Shown here: in pieces, positions 46,716 through 60,199 of the stretch | How positions within the stretch are numbered: position 1 is the stretch's first letter | Layout of the letters: every line of letters starts with the position of its first letter | Assembly (NCBI GenBank): GCA_035236585.1 | Contig: CP141136.1 | Span: forward strand, 29,666,449-29,730,448 | Reading direction: 5' to 3' | Origin: Warburgia ugandensis | Taxonomy: Eukaryota; Streptophyta; Magnoliopsida; Canellales; Canellaceae | Length of the DNA stretch: 64,000 nt | Translations under genes and position numbers: made by a program | The notes under the pieces: model-generated | What the model was told of the DNA's origin: nothing | The model's database searches: none | What the model saw: the letters and a program-made list of their open reading frames with translations, nothing else

Positions 46716-48425
46716 CACCCCCAACCAACATTTTTTTAGTCTCGAGCAAAACATGTAGAAAACTATTTTACAAAAACTTATACAATGTGCCACTTTCATA
46801 TGTACTCACAATTAGCACATGCAACCAGCCCTTAAACCCCTAGGTTACCCCTAGTGGATGAGTTAAGCCTCGTGAAGGTTTGTAGTGAATATAGCCACAA
46901 AATTCAATAAGGTTAGGTCCCCTATTTTATCTCAAAGAATCCTTATTCATTAGCAATCTACTATATTTTTACAACTTAATGGAGAAAATTTGACAATTTT
47001 ACACATTATACACATATTAAAGACATTTTATTTGAGCTAATTCTTAGAGTGCATATGTGTGTGTACATCCACATAAATCTCGACTTCTAATTAGATATAC
47101 TTAAAGTCCATTGGAAATATATCGTGACCTCAAATCCTCACAGTTAAACGCTCAGAAAAGAAACTCTCAAATAAGGGGTTTAAACATATTTCTCTCATTA
47201 TGTGACTGAATCCAACAAGCTAATGGTTCACATAATTCTTTTAAACTCTCATAAGACAAAGGAAAGTGATCCCTAAAAGTGGACGCTATCACCAAGAATA
47301 TTAGGGGTATTTTTCCTTTATTCCTTCTTTTTATCACCTCTTTAAGGTTATGTTCACCTAAGATCAATAGGTCTTTAACTAGGATGAAACATAGGCTTAG
47401 GATAGGTTTAGAAAAGAAGGGTATAAGGGTTTCCAAGGTTCAAAATTGAGTAGAGGTTTTCCATTACTATCTGCTAGGACAACTTTTCCTTTGGGTTTGT
47501 ACTTGAAGTGAATATATCTCTCATATTTTTGTCTTTTTCTTTCATTCTTTTCAAAAAAAAAATTCTTTGAAAGAAAGACAGCTAATTTTTTCTCACTTCT
47601 TTGACTTTTTGTCTTATTTTTGAACTTTTTCTACTAACTCTACTCATTTTGACAATGGGTAATGGATATTTATTTTACGGGGTTATTCTAGTTTAAGGTG
47701 AAAGGGGTTACAAAAGAAAAAGGCTTACTAATAGGCTCAAAAGGGCTAACTAGTGGTATGATATATTGGATAGGCTTTATGTCTTTGAGCTGAGCAAGGA
47801 TGGCCTATATCATTTCCTAGGTTTCCTAAAGTCTATCAGATTCTATAAATTTTTTGGAATTAAAGCTATTACTCCTATTTATTCTTATTTTTAATCAAAA
47901 CAAGGATAACATGATCACACTAAGAAATGTATGCTAAAGAAATTATGGAATTACTTATAACTCTTTGAAAGAATATAGTTTCTAAACTCACTAAGTTATA
48001 GGTCTCCATTGGATTTCCTCAGGGTCTCTAAGTCATACCTCTATATTAAGTCTTAACTATGTTTTGTGTGTAACTAGTTTCCGAGAATTAACTTTAGTAA
48101 AATGCTTTAATATATGAATGATATGCAAAACTAATCATATGCATTCCCATTAAGAGGTGAAAATAGTGAAATTACTAAATTCTGAACATCCAATTCTCAT
48201 CACAATAAAGGAACTCTTCCTTTAAAAAAAATATTTCAACTTTTGGTTTTTCAAAAGACTCAAGAAAATTCAAAATTCATATATGCATCTACACCCCCAA
48301 CCTAAATGAAATATTGTCCTCAATGTTTGGAAAACATAGGATCCTATATGAAAATTGAGTGATGGAGATTTTAAAACCCTGGGTTGCCTCCCAATAAGTG
48401 TTAAGTTTAATGTCTTCAGCCAAAC
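46716..48425 (-). other. Element C 3' noncoding block and polypurine tract
   Basis: Read on the minus strand this has the same landmarks as 4900-6694 of A: TTGGGAGGCAACCC (48383-48396), TTGAGGACAATATTTCATTTAGG then GGGGGTGTAGATGC (about 48290-48330), GGGGTAACCTAGGGGTTTAAGGGC (about 46830-46853), and the polypurine tract GGTTGGGGGTG just before the LTR. No coding is seen. Confidence 0.65.
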
Positions 48426-48426
48426 A

Positions 48427-48998
48427 TTAACAATTAATTTGACAATGTGTAAGATAGGCCCCTAGTGGATCAAGGTTAAACAATGGTGGTAGAACTTCTA
48501 GAATTAAATCTGCAATCAAATTGCAAGAGTCATCAAGATCTAATTGGTGATGGTTGGCTTTGAAGACATTGAGCTCAACTTTCATATTGCCAAAGGATAA
48601 TTGTAATACACCATTTCTATAATTTATGATTGCATTGGACATCACTAAGAATGGACATCCAAGAATCACAGGATCTGACTAGTTGGATCTACTACAGGCT
48701 AGGTATCCAAGACAATGAAATCGACAGGGAAATAAAACTTGTCCACCTATATTAACACATCCTCAACTATACCACGAGGTATCTTGACAGCTCTATCAGC
48801 TAATTGTCACATGGAAGTGGTTGGCTTAAGATCACTGAGCCCTAGTTGCTCATAAATAGAATATGGCAACAGATTAACACTAGCCCCTAAGTCAAGTAAT
48901 ACCCTATCTATGACATAATTTCCAATGATGCAAGAAATTATAGGACATCCTGGGTCTTTAAATTTTGGTGGGCTCATGTGTTGAATTAAAGAACTCAC
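48427..48998 (-). pseudogene. Protease (retropepsin-like) relic of element C
   Basis: On the minus strand the catalytic region reads DLGASVNLLPYSIYEQLG (within 48998-48807); D-[ST/L]-GA is the retropepsin active-site signature, here DLGA as is common in plant Ty3/gypsy elements. Further on, MILGCPFL and NAIINYRNGVLQLSFG (48669-48427) match the later half of the fold (the ILGRPFL-type motif). It is preceded by the ELCTTKRKL stretch at 49208-48999, which usually leads into protease. The region is broken. Confidence 0.8.
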
Positions 48999-49622
48999 CT
49001 ACTTGGTGACGAAGGCTTTGTTTTGCACAGTAAGCTTTCGCTTTGTAGTACAGAGCTCTTTAAGAAATTTGGCATAGGCAGGGATGTCTTTAATAGCATT
49101 GAGTAATGGTATATTGATTTGTACATGTTTAAATACATTCATTAACTCATTGAAGTTTGTTCCCTTCCTAGCTTTATTCAGTAATTGGGGAAAAGAGGCT
49201 TTAGGCACAGAGTGACTCCACTATAGGATCTCCAGGGTTATTTTATCTTTTCTCTTTTTCTTGTGTTTTAGTTGCCTATTTTTCCTCTACAGTTTCCTTA
49301 ACCTCCCCTTCTTCATTGTCAATCAGATGACTGCTCCTAAGGGTGGTTATGGACTTGACATGCTCATGAGGGTTATGTTTCTAAGAAGTTGACCCTATCT
49401 CAAATTGACCCATAGGGTTAGGGATGGGTTGACTAGGAAACTGACCCTTTCCTCTATTATGTAGTTTAGCTGACAATTGGTTTAGCTACATTTCTAACTT
49501 GGCTATGGCTTGAGAATTTACATTAGCTGACTGTCTACTCTCATTTTGCAAATGGTGTAAGAACCTTTTACTGTAATCATTATCCTTTATAAGTTTTTCA
49601 AGCATAGTATGGATGTTGTCCT

Positions 49623-50720
49623 CTAAAGATAGTTTCTTTTATTGTTGAGGTTGTTGAAAGCTAGGTGGCTGCCAGAGAACTGCAGTTCTAAGAGGAAATT
49701 TTTGAACATGGGATTTACAGAGTAGTTATTCTTTGACCAAGATAAATTAGGATGCCTAGCCCATCCAGGCTTGTAGGTCTTGGAATATGGGTTGTCACAA
49801 GGTTGGCGATATGCATTCAATGCATTTGCTTGGTCTACAAGATATTCAGAAAATACTTTATTAGATGAACAAGTTGAGGTTAAATGGACTGGACTAGAAC
49901 AAGTGACGCATACATCTTGTGGAGGTTTTTGGGATAATATAGCAACCATGAAAGATTGAAACATAGTTTCAAGCTTGTCCATTCTTCCACCTAATTTTTC
50001 AACTACAGAGTTGAGCTTATAAGATAGATCAATATGCACTCCTATCTCATAGATACCTCCTTTCTTAGTGGGCTAGCTAATTCTCTCTCCTATTTGAATA
50101 ATCTCAGTGCTGAGACTTATCGGCCACAATTTGAAAGAATTCTCATGCCTCACTTTTATCTTTTAACATGAGGGTTCCTCCACTCGCTCCATTTATCATT
50201 TATCTATTATGAGGTGTCAATGCCTCATAGAAGTACTAAACTTGCTACCATTTCTCAAGTCCATGATGAGGGCATTTTTATAGTAGTTCATTCCACCATG
50301 CCCACCATTCATAATATTGTTCATCATCCCTTCGTTGGAAATTGATATCACGATGCAGGGCATATGTTTTGTGAACAGGGAAGAACTTGTTCAAAAACTT
50401 ATTAGACAATTGATCCCATGTATGTATGGAACCTACCTCCAAGGAATTAAGCCGTGACTTGGCTTTGTCCTTAAGTGAGAATGGGAATAGCCTAAGCCTA
50501 ATTGAATCATCTGAGAAATTTTAGAACCTAAATGTGGCTTAAATATCAAGGAACTCCTTGATATGAAGGTATGGGTCTTCTCAATCTCGACCATAGAAAG
50601 TAGGGAGTAATTGAATGACTCTCGGCTTTAACTCAAAGTGGTCTACATTTTTGGGATGTAAAGCTATGCAAGATGGGGTATTGAGTTGGAGCGGCACATA
50701 AAAATCTCTAATTGTTTTGC
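49623..50720 (-). pseudogene. gag relic of element C
   Basis: From right to left on the minus strand: a capsid-start stretch with ELKPRVIQLLPTFYG (about 50630-50585) and PYLHIKEFLDI, then the capsid body down to about 50300 (including the LNKFFPVHKT-like part near 50380). A gag tail follows at 50039-49623 with a Leu/Glu-rich helix (LNSVVEKLGGRMDKLETMFQ), a CVTCSSPVHLTSTC Cys pair like a degenerate zinc knuckle, and KPGWARHPNLSWS. These are usual for gag of Athila/Tat-like Ty3/gypsy elements. The tail is open over 138 codons; the region as a whole is broken. Confidence 0.8.
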
Positions 50721-51967
50721 ACTCAATCTCAATGGTGTTTCAGCCATGGGGATAGGAACTAGGTTTCTTTCCCCTTGGTGTTAGATGAATTGAATCATTG
50801 GGTTTAATCTAATATCAACGCCCTTGCATGAACTAGTCCTAATCTAAAATGTCCTAATCTAAATGATAACTCTAACTCTAACTCTATGTGATGCAAGCAA
50901 AAGGCACAATCAAACAATCCTTAGGGTAATAAGTAATATTTTGATTTTCTTGAACTTGTGTGGGGACAAAGTTTTTAATTAGCCTAACCTTGTGCTCCTC
51001 CTCTCCTTTAGATTTGACTATTGCTTACCAATTAGGTTCTGCACAAGGTGGTTAATACAACCCTTATGTAAGGAGGCATTTAGATCTCAACAAGCATCAA
51101 CAGGAGGTAAGGGAGTAGTGAAGCTCTATTAGATAACCCCCAATAACCACAGTGTTCAAAAGCTACTGAAGTGATAATAAATTGCATCTTAGTAAGAGGG
51201 TCCTACGAGTAAGTGATAGCCCTATAGGTCTCTTCTAATTGATTTTAAATTGATTTGAAGGGTAGGGTAGTGTGCTTTGGGTGATTATCCTAGGTGGGCC
51301 AAGGAGTGGTGATGAAATCCACCCTTGATCTTGTGGGAATAGGGTGCCCTTACTAATTAAATTCTACACTCTATGGTAGTTTGATCAGCATATATATCCT
51401 TAAAGTATTAAACGTGCTCTAAGAATGCAATTAAAATAGTAAACTAATGCAAAATCCTAAAATTGAAGCAGTTATCAAATATGCCTTCTATATGTACTTA
51501 TACTACTAAACAATTCAAATGCAAATCCTAATCTAAGAATTAAAAGGAGTGATGAAAATTACAGTGGGGTTTCTGATGAAGATCAATTGTGGGCCACCTT
51601 ATCCCACAATTGACTCTATTATACAACCCTTTAAAAATTGAAATGAAAATTACAAATGACAAAGGGGCCTCACTACAAGATTCACTCAAAAGAAAAGGAA
51701 AATTCTAATCGATGAAAGTAAGGAAATTTCTATTTTGATGTAGATCCACTTGTCAATTTCCTCCACTTTCCTATTTCCTTGAAAAAGAAAATTAGAAATA
51801 AGTACCAAATTTAGGAAATAAGGTGGTTATGCACTAAAAAATTGAAAATGCACCTAAAATGCTAAAACTATGCAATTCCTTAAAAAGAATATTTTTATGG
51901 ATTTTTCTGATTTTTTTAGATTTTTTGAATTTTTAATTAAATTTTTTTTTTTTAACTCCGTTATGAG
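50721..51967 (-). other. Element C leader
   Basis: On the minus strand it carries the leader module shared with A and B (about 51360-51000, with ATCTAAATGCCTCCTTACAT near 51090-51071). No coding is seen. Confidence 0.6.
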
Positions 51968-51985
51968 TCCCCAACAATGGTGCCA
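51968..51985 (-). other. Element C primer-binding site
   Basis: On the minus strand TGGCACCATTGTTGGGGA follows the LTR end (GACACA at 51990) by four T. It is the best preserved site of the A/B/C group. Confidence 0.85.
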
Positions 51986-51989
51986 AAAA

Positions 51990-54002
51990 TGTGTCATTGT
52001 TCTCTGCAAGTACAAGGCTATTGTGGTATAGCTAATGCAAGTACGGGTTGATCCCATAAGGACGCACTTTAAGAACTTGGAGTTTTTAATAAAATTTAAT
52101 TATTTAAAATTTGAAATTAATTTAAAAAAATTAGCAAAAAGAGAAATCAACTTCAAATGTGTTTAATCAATGAAATCACAAAGGTCTAATCCATAGAAAA
52201 CAAAATATTAACTAAAAAATTAAGAAAATTTCACTTCCCTAAACTACTTATCTTCAATTTCTATAGATCTAGTATCCTAAATCATGATCAGCCTTTATCA
52301 ACACATTTCTAGCACTTTTGATTTATTTTCCACTAGAGGGATTAGGAAGATCCTAAAGATTATAATAGATCTAACTAAATAAGAAATTTAAGATTTCACA
52401 GCTTAGATTTGATTTCAGATTCTCAGATTAAAGATAAGTAATAGTCATTGCTTTAAATTGTCCTATAACACAGATCTAAAAGTTAGTTGAAGATTGAAAT
52501 TTAAACAAGTGAGAAATTGAAGATCTCCTAAAATTAAAGCAGCACCATTAATTTAGATAATCATGGATAGACAAAATAATTCCAGGGCTAATCAGAGAAT
52601 AAGCAAAACATAGATAACATAATATGAATAAAATAAGAAAAAGATGAAATAGACCAAAAGATAAAATAGGGATTCAAATGAGATTTCAATTTTTCTAGTA
52701 AGGCATAAATGAATTTTTTCATGAAACTTCTTAAAACTTCTCGTAAAAGAAAACAACATAATAACCCCAAAGATGAAGATGACTGTAGGAGATCGTCATG
52801 GCCAGTCCGTGCTGTGCTGGCAGAGACGATCTAAGGCGGTGGGAGTAGGACCCAGTTGTGGAGCATGCTGAGGACTGGACTGGGCTGGTGATTGCCGATC
52901 TGGGCGTGGCCTATGAAGGACTAGACTGGGCGTCGTCAACTGGCTAATGGGGCTGGTGATGCTACGGAAGCCTGGGCCGTCCGGTGCTAGTGCGTGGACG
53001 ATGCTGGTCTAACCGCTGGGGCTGGTGCTGGTACTGGAAGAGATGGCCAGTGGCATCATGCGGTGGTTTGTGGAGGAGATCTAGGTAGAGGAAGATGATA
53101 CCTGCTGAGGGAACCGGCAGTGATGATGGCGTGGAGCATATGGGAGTAGGGCTTATATAGGTTTTAATCTAGCCAGTGAAGACGATGGGAAGCAGGGAGG
53201 AGAGGGCGCCTGGTTGAAGATGAAGAAGAAAGCAGAGGTGAATTGGGCTGTGCGATGAATAAAAGAGTGGAGACGAGAAGCAAGGACAGACGAACTAGGA
53301 ACAGGGGAGATCGGGTTCTACGGTTGAGGGTGGAACTCAGTTTCAATGGAAAAGAAATTGGACTGGGTCGGTCTGAGCTGTGGTGAAGAAGCAGAGCAGG
53401 TAAGGTGAGTTAAACAGATGGGACAGGGCGACTACATCTAGGCTTCTACATGTCTGTGCTGGTTCATCTGGTTCACAATGGAAGAGTGGAGAAAGATAGA
53501 GATGGGAGGGAGTGACGACTACAAAAAAAAAACAGAAACAACAGTAACAGAATGGAAAGGAAGGGAAAGAAAACAAATAGGAAGGAGAAATGGCAAATCA
53601 AAAACAGACGAGAAGGCTCTTACTAGGAAGAAGAACATGAGAGGGGGTTAAAGGGAAGGGAAGTGTTTGAATGGAAACAAAGTGAAAATGAACACAACCA
53701 AAGCTAAGGAAACAACTAAAACTCCCCAAAAACTCCAAACTTCCAACTCCCAAAAACTCCTATGGCCTTCCCCTCTTATAGATTTTCCCCCTTCCTAATT
53801 CTCCTCCCCTTATCTTTAAGATCTAGTTTCCTACCAGGAAACTTTCTCCTAACTTCCATTCTTATCCATGGTTTCCTCTCCTTATTAGAATTCCTCTTTC
53901 TTTAGGAACCTCTTGCCTAATTGATCTTCTAGATGATCTACATCGTCGAAATTTATTCTGATCCACCCATTCCTCCTTTGATCGATCTACACCATTGAAC
54001 AC
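51990..54002 (-). repeat. Element C 5' LTR (partial)
   Basis: It aligns with 44602-46470, including the inner edge (GCAAGTAC, TGATCCCATAAGGACGCACTT) and the GC-rich section. The alignment stops at about 54002, before the LTR start seen at 46715. Confidence 0.7.
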
Positions 54003-55635
54003 CATTGATCTTCTAGTTTCTCATTGAAACTTTGGATTGTTGATCTTTGATTTTGTTTCTAAGGTGATGTAAGTTTTGATTGTGTTGTCCAAATCATCAC
54101 ACTCTTTAAGATGTGGAGGTACTTATTTCTCAAAGATTTGTTACATTTATGGAAGTTCTAATTGGCAAAAAAGGAGAGATCAAAATTTTAGTTTTATAAG
54201 CGCATTCATAAGTTGGAGACTAAAGTATTGAGTTTTGTTTAATAGTGCAAATCAATAAAGGCAAAAGATTAAGTATGGCTTGGTTGAATTTGGAGATAGA
54301 GAGATTGAGATCCCTTGCACATTTGGAAGGCATCAGGTATCTTCAAGAAGGCAATTTGTAGCCCATCTTTAAGCTAGGTGATGTGCTTTAAATATAACTA
54401 TAAATGTACAGCTCTATTGAAGTATAGACCAGCAAATACGAGTTGATCCCATGAGAACTCTTTGATAAATGGATTAAAATTAAATCTAAGCTATCCTACT
54501 ATAACTTAGGCAAAGATTAAAAAAATAAGAAATCAAAGTATTAACTAAAGCAATTAGACTAAGCAAGGAAATAAAGGAAGACATAAGCCAGCAAGTGAAG
54601 TAAGTTAACTAAGAATAAAAATAAAAAACTTTCATTAAAAGAATTTGATTACAATAAACTTGAATACAGGAAGGAAAAGGAAACAAACAAAGCAATTAAA
54701 GTAAAGAAACTTCCTTCTATAGGAATCCTTAATTCAACTAGGTTCTTTACATGTTTGCTTCTTTCCTAGGGCTTGAATTTGCTTTACAACCTTATTTGTT
54801 GTTTCACTCAACAAGCCCCTCTACACTTCTATTCAATACATAATACATTAAATCTACCACCAAGATTTTCTCTTATTTACCCCAACATGCCACTTAAGCA
54901 AAGTTCAAATCCCAATCCAATAATCATGAACCTTAAAAGAAAAGAAGAAGAAGAAGATGGAGTGGAAAAAGAAAACAATTTTGTTCTTCTCTTTAGCTAG
55001 AAACTCTAAAAATAGGATAGCTTTTTAAGGAGAAAGAAGTGTTCATCTTAAGTTAAGATAGCCATAGTAAGAGGCTTTTACCTTAAGGAAGAACTAGCAA
55101 AAAAAAGAAAGGGAAACAAAAGTGGAGATAGTGGACCTTAGCTTAGGACTCATCAAATTTCAGCCTTAGGAGATAATGAAGGAACTAGGTACTTAGTTTG
55201 AGTCTTCCTACTCTTTAATATGATGCCTTTAGCTAAGAATGCTGGATAGCTTTATAAGAGGATTTGATTCTCCTCAACCATGCTTTAGGATTGGAAGGAA
55301 TTCTTGGCTGCATAAAAGTGTCATAAGGCATCTTCCTTTTTATTGTTCCCAAATTCCAATAGAAAAGAAGGTTGAAAATGGAAGGAAATAAGATATGTGA
55401 AAGAGATGGGATGGAGGTGGATTCATGAGCATCTTAAGGTAAAAGAGCTGGTGTGTCAAAAGTCTAACATGATGAGCTATACTATGTGTGAAATGGAATA
55501 AGGTATGGATCATGCACAAAAGGCAAGGAAAGCTATGCATGTATGAAAGAAGGGGGAAGGGCATGCAAGGATGGAGCATCGAATTGAAGTACATTGAGGA
55601 TGTGTGTGAGGTTATGGGGTACAATGGTGGAGCAT
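54003..55635 (-). mobile_element. Unclassified LTR-like relic
   Basis: GCAAATACGAGTTGATCCCATGAGAACTC at about 54433 resembles the inner LTR edge of C and the LTR ends of A and B, suggesting another LTR on the minus strand from about 54425. 54003-54420 may be interior sequence, but no domain is recognisable. Apart from a short (GAA)n at 54939-54957, nothing else is seen. Confidence 0.4.
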
Positions 55636-56880
55636 TGGTGTAGCTTTAAATGCTAGCGAGGTTGATCACATGAGAAATCTCATAGATTTGCAATGGATTG
55701 GATTCTATTTAGATCAATTAACTTTAACCAAAGAGATAGAGATGTGATTAAATTAGGAAATTAAAACAAACTAAGAAGGAAGCATGCATGGAATTAGAAA
55801 CTAGAATTAAAAGAAACTTTCTAAAAATAAAGTTAAGTGATTAGAATGGAAAGTTACCTAATTAATATGCAAGCAACTAAAGAAAACTAATGCTAAATTA
55901 GAATGAATCAAATTAGGCAACTAATCTTAAGGAAACTATTAAAATGTAAACTTTCTTAAATTAACAGTTTCCTAAACTACAATTAGAAACTTTCTAAAAA
56001 TAGAAGTTTCTAAAACTAAATTTAAAACTTTCTAACACTAAATTAGCATATAAAAACAAGTAACTAATGAGATCTAACTAGATTTAACAAGAAATTAGCA
56101 ACATGAATGTGAATGGAAACTACAATTAAGGATACTTTCTAAAATTAACACTTTCTAAAGCCTAAAACTTCCTAAAGGAGGAAATTTTCAAAAAAATCAA
56201 AAGTGAAAGTTTATATACCTAAAATAAGAAGAAAATGATGAATTAAATACTATTAAAACTAAATTAAGTAACTAAACTAAGCAAAAACCAAAAAGAAAAG
56301 TGACCTAATACGAGGCACATGATCCATGGATTGTAAGCATGTTTACAAAAGTGCCAAAAGTGATGAATCTAAAGTGAACTATCATGAAAAATAATTAATG
56401 GATCTAATAAAAAACATGAAAATCTAATTGGGTTCCTAATAATTTAAGCACATAAGTTGTTTGGATGGCTGGAAACAAAGCACAAAGTTAAGGGTAGAAA
56501 ATTCTAGATTTCAACTACTTAAGAACATCAAACAATTCTAGCATAAGGAAGCAATTGCAACCATAAATTTTATGCAAGGAAACAACCCAGATCTAAATTA
56601 CATTGATAATAGAATCATTCCATAATAAGAAACCTCAATGAATTTCATTAAATCAACACCAAATTGCACCCAAAACTGGGCACATAATACATGTTCAAAA
56701 TAAAAAAAAATTGGGCCTAATTCCTAATCATAAAATTCTACATAAAGAATACCAAAAATTCAATCTAATACTTACAAAATAAAGTATGATGGCATACAAA
56801 GAAAAATTAAAAAGCAATTCAAGGGAAAAGAAAGCTAAGTGGGTGAACTAAGTTAAGGAAATTGACCTAAAACTATGGTG
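55636..56880 (-). repeat. Element E LTR, partial
   Basis: On the minus strand the end reads TTTCTCATGTGATCAACCTCGCTAGC and then TTTAAAGCTACACCA, matching the B LTR end (TTTCTCTTGGGATCGACC, then ATTAAAGCAACACCA). Short words such as TTTCTAAAA recur throughout, as in the A and B LTRs. Confidence 0.5.
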
Positions 56881-59800
56881 GGAATAAGGTGAAAATTGTG
56901 ATTTTCTAAGGAAACTCAAGGTTGCAATGAATACAACCACAAAATTCCATAAGGCTAAGTTCTTTACTTATCTTAGAGAATTCTCATCCATTAGTACTCT
57001 TCTTGCTTTACATCATAATAAAGAAGAATGAGAAATTCCACAAGTTATCCACATACCGAAGCACTTTTATTACAGTTATATCTCAATTTGTAGCATGCGT
57101 ACAGGCTACATTCGTTGGGAATTCTAAATAGTAATGCTTATACTCCATTGGAATGATGTTTTGACCTCAAAATCTCATAGGTATACACTCAAAAATAAAG
57201 CTCTCCAAGAAAGGAGTCAAACAAACTTCTCTCACTATGTGACCAAGTCGAATAATCTGATGGTTCACATAATTTCTTAAGCACAAATGAGACAAAGAAA
57301 TATGATCCCTTAGAATGGATTCCATACCATGACCATTAGGATTAGTTTACCTTGATTCCTTCCTATTTATATCCTCATTGAGGATATGTTCCACCTAAGA
57401 TCAATAGGTCTTCAAATAGGATGAAACATAGGCTTAGGACAAGTTATGAAAGGAAGGGTACAAGGATTTAAAATTTCAAATCTGAGTAGAAGTCTTTAAT
57501 ATATATTTGTTTGGACAACTTTTATTTTGGTTGTACTTGAAGTGAATATTTATCTATATTTCCTTTCTCTTCATTTCTCTTCATTTCTTTTTCTTTTTCT
57601 TGATCTTTCTACTTTTCTTTGTATTTCTTTGAAAGAAAGACTTTCACTTTGTACTTTTGATATTTTTCACTTCTTTGACTTTTATCCTTTTTTCTAAAAA
57701 AATTTCTACCATCTCTACTCATTTTTGAAGAATGGGTAGTGCATATTCTTACTAATGTTTCTTTGTGTGAGGTTAAATAAGGTTTTGAAAAGAAAAAGGC
57801 TTATCAAGAAGGCTCAAAGGATCTAAATAATGGTATAATATATTGGGTAAGCTTTGTATCTCTAGGCTAAAACAAGGATGGCCCATACTCCTACGTTTCT
57901 TAAAGCCTGTATGAGTCAATAAATATGCAAGAAATAAAGTAAATACTCCTAGTTAGTTCTTGGCATTTGGACTAAAACAAAGATACTAGGATCTTTTAAA
58001 GTTGGTGATCGCTAAACAAAATAGGGAATTGTATATAACCCTTAGAAAGATGATAGTCTCTGATACTCACTTGGGTATATAGGTCCCTACTAATTTTTGT
58101 CAGGGTCTTTAATTCATAACCATATATCAGTCTATACTTATGCACTATGTGTAATAACCCCAATTTTTGTAAATTGATTGAGAAAATCAATTTAGTCTGA
58201 ATTTTCAGAAATTTTGGCTGAAATATTAGGTTATTAGAAATTCTCTTTTATAGAGATTAAAACATGATTTTAAAATTAGAAATTATGAATGTACTAAAAA
58301 AATCGATTGAAATGACACTAAGTACATTCACTTTTGAGTTAAAATGAAAAATCCTAATTTTCTCTATTTTATGAATAAAAGGGTAAAATAGTAATTTAAC
58401 CCATAACCAAGATATTGGACATCAATATTTAGAATGTACTCAGAAATATGATTCCAACACCACTAAGTACACTCAATTCCAAGTTCGGGAGAATAAAACG
58501 AATTTTTCTCCATAAAAGGGCAAAATGGTCCTTTCACACCTCCGTGGGGCCTATAAGGGGCCTCAAATGAATCCAACGGCCAGAAAATATATAATGAGTA
58601 CTTAAACCACTACCAACTGAGAGCGGAGGAGGTGGTAGTGGAGGATCTAATGTTTATTTAATATTCAAAAGAATTAAAACATAATTATTACAAGTAATTA
58701 TGAAAAACTCAAAAACATCTATAAATTCACCTCCAAAAATTTTCATTAAAATTCCCACAAAATTATCACGCTTCCCCTAAAAAACCATATCTAGATTCAT
58801 TCCCAAATTTCTAAAACTCTCAAAAATCTCACCTCTTTCACTTTCTCTCTCCTCTCTCTGGATTGGAATAAGAGACCGAAATTCAATTAGTCACTCTATT
58901 CCAAATCAAATGTCACAAGTCACACCATTCATATTGTCCTAGACTACCTTATCTACAAAACCCCAAAAGAAATGTCAAGATCCAATAGTGCAATCAACAG
59001 GAAATCACTAAACAAGCAGTTATAAGGCGATCTTATCATCAACGGGATATTTCTTTACTACAAAACCTACGTTTCTCTCCAATTAGGTAGGTAGAAACTC
59101 TTCCCATACTTATTTTATGTTATTTTATATAATTTTTATTTTTTTGAAATTAAGTTTAGGTTAAAAATTATAAAAATCAAGTAAGGATAAGAACCCTTCA
59201 TTTCTGCATGATGGAGGGCTCAGATGGAAATTTTGAGCCATTCAATCAATCCAGAAAGGTCCAAATCCCCTAGGGTAGAATTTTTAAGAAATTTTATCTA
59301 GTTTTGAGCCCTTGATTAAAGTGGAATTGATTGGACCATCCAAAACGGACTGTCCGATCTTCTTTATGAGATCTGGTTCCCAGGATGCAGCACGAAAACG
59401 TGCCCTGCAGGTGCATCTCTGCATGCAACAATGTCCCGAAGGAATGTTCACATGATAGTGGAGGTCCTGGGAAGCATGTTACTGCATGCGTCCTGGTGAC
59501 AGGAGTGCGGCGATTGCTCCGCCTGACCGGATCCGCTCTGCCCGAACTATTAGGACCCTTCATTCCTCTAGGTCCAGATCAAATCTGGACCCTCAGAATG
59601 ACTGTGAACTTCATTCATCAATTGTGGAGTCATCTGAACTCCAAATTAAGATTGAAAAGAAGCTATGGAAAGCTTGTAATGTCAATTTTCTTATGAAAGA
59701 ACAAAATTGATAAAAATCTTTAAGAAACTTTCTGTTTTTAAGAAATAAGCTTCCGATTTTCATGATCTTCAAGATCTGAGATGATCAGATCTTGGGGATC

Positions 59801-60199
59801 TAATTTAAGGTTAAAATAATGTTGAAATAAATTAATATATATATGATTTATTTTGACAGATCTAAGATAAATTGAGAGATATATCCTTTATGGTAGAAAA
59901 ACCCTAAAAATACAAAGGGACCCACTTGATTAATGAGATCAAGCATGATCAGACCCTTTGGATAGGTTGTATGAATGGGATTATGATGAAATACAATTGG
60001 ATCATGGATTAAATATGACAAAAACAAGTGGATATGATCTTTGGATCTTAATGGAGTAAAAGCCCTAAATGTAATTAAAACCCTTAATCTAAAGGTAAAG
60101 ATCTAAGATCTAATGGTTGGATCATAAGAAAAAATTTCTAATAATCTTAATCTAATTAGTTTAATTATCTTTTATTTGATAATAGAATTATAAATGTGA

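Larger units (their letters stand above)
44602..54002 (-). mobile_element. Element C: gag-protease LTR retroelement, Athila/Tat-like, broken
   Basis: On the minus strand the order is 5' LTR (54002-51990, partial), primer-binding site (51985-51968), leader, gag relic, protease relic, 3' noncoding block, polypurine tract and 3' LTR (46715-44602). Reverse transcriptase and integrase are not seen; the protease region passes directly into the 3' noncoding block. The LTR start (TGTTAAGTGCTTG), polypurine tract, primer-binding site, leader module and 3' block are close to those of A, B and E, which lack protease. C is therefore the nearest thing in the window to a protein-coding relative of those elements. 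It is broken in many places and old. Confidence 0.75.

Noticed and set aside
59294-59710. Frames in the GC-richer part of S2
   Set aside because: They occur on both strands inside a solo LTR with no domain or partner copy; higher GC alone explains fewer stop codons.
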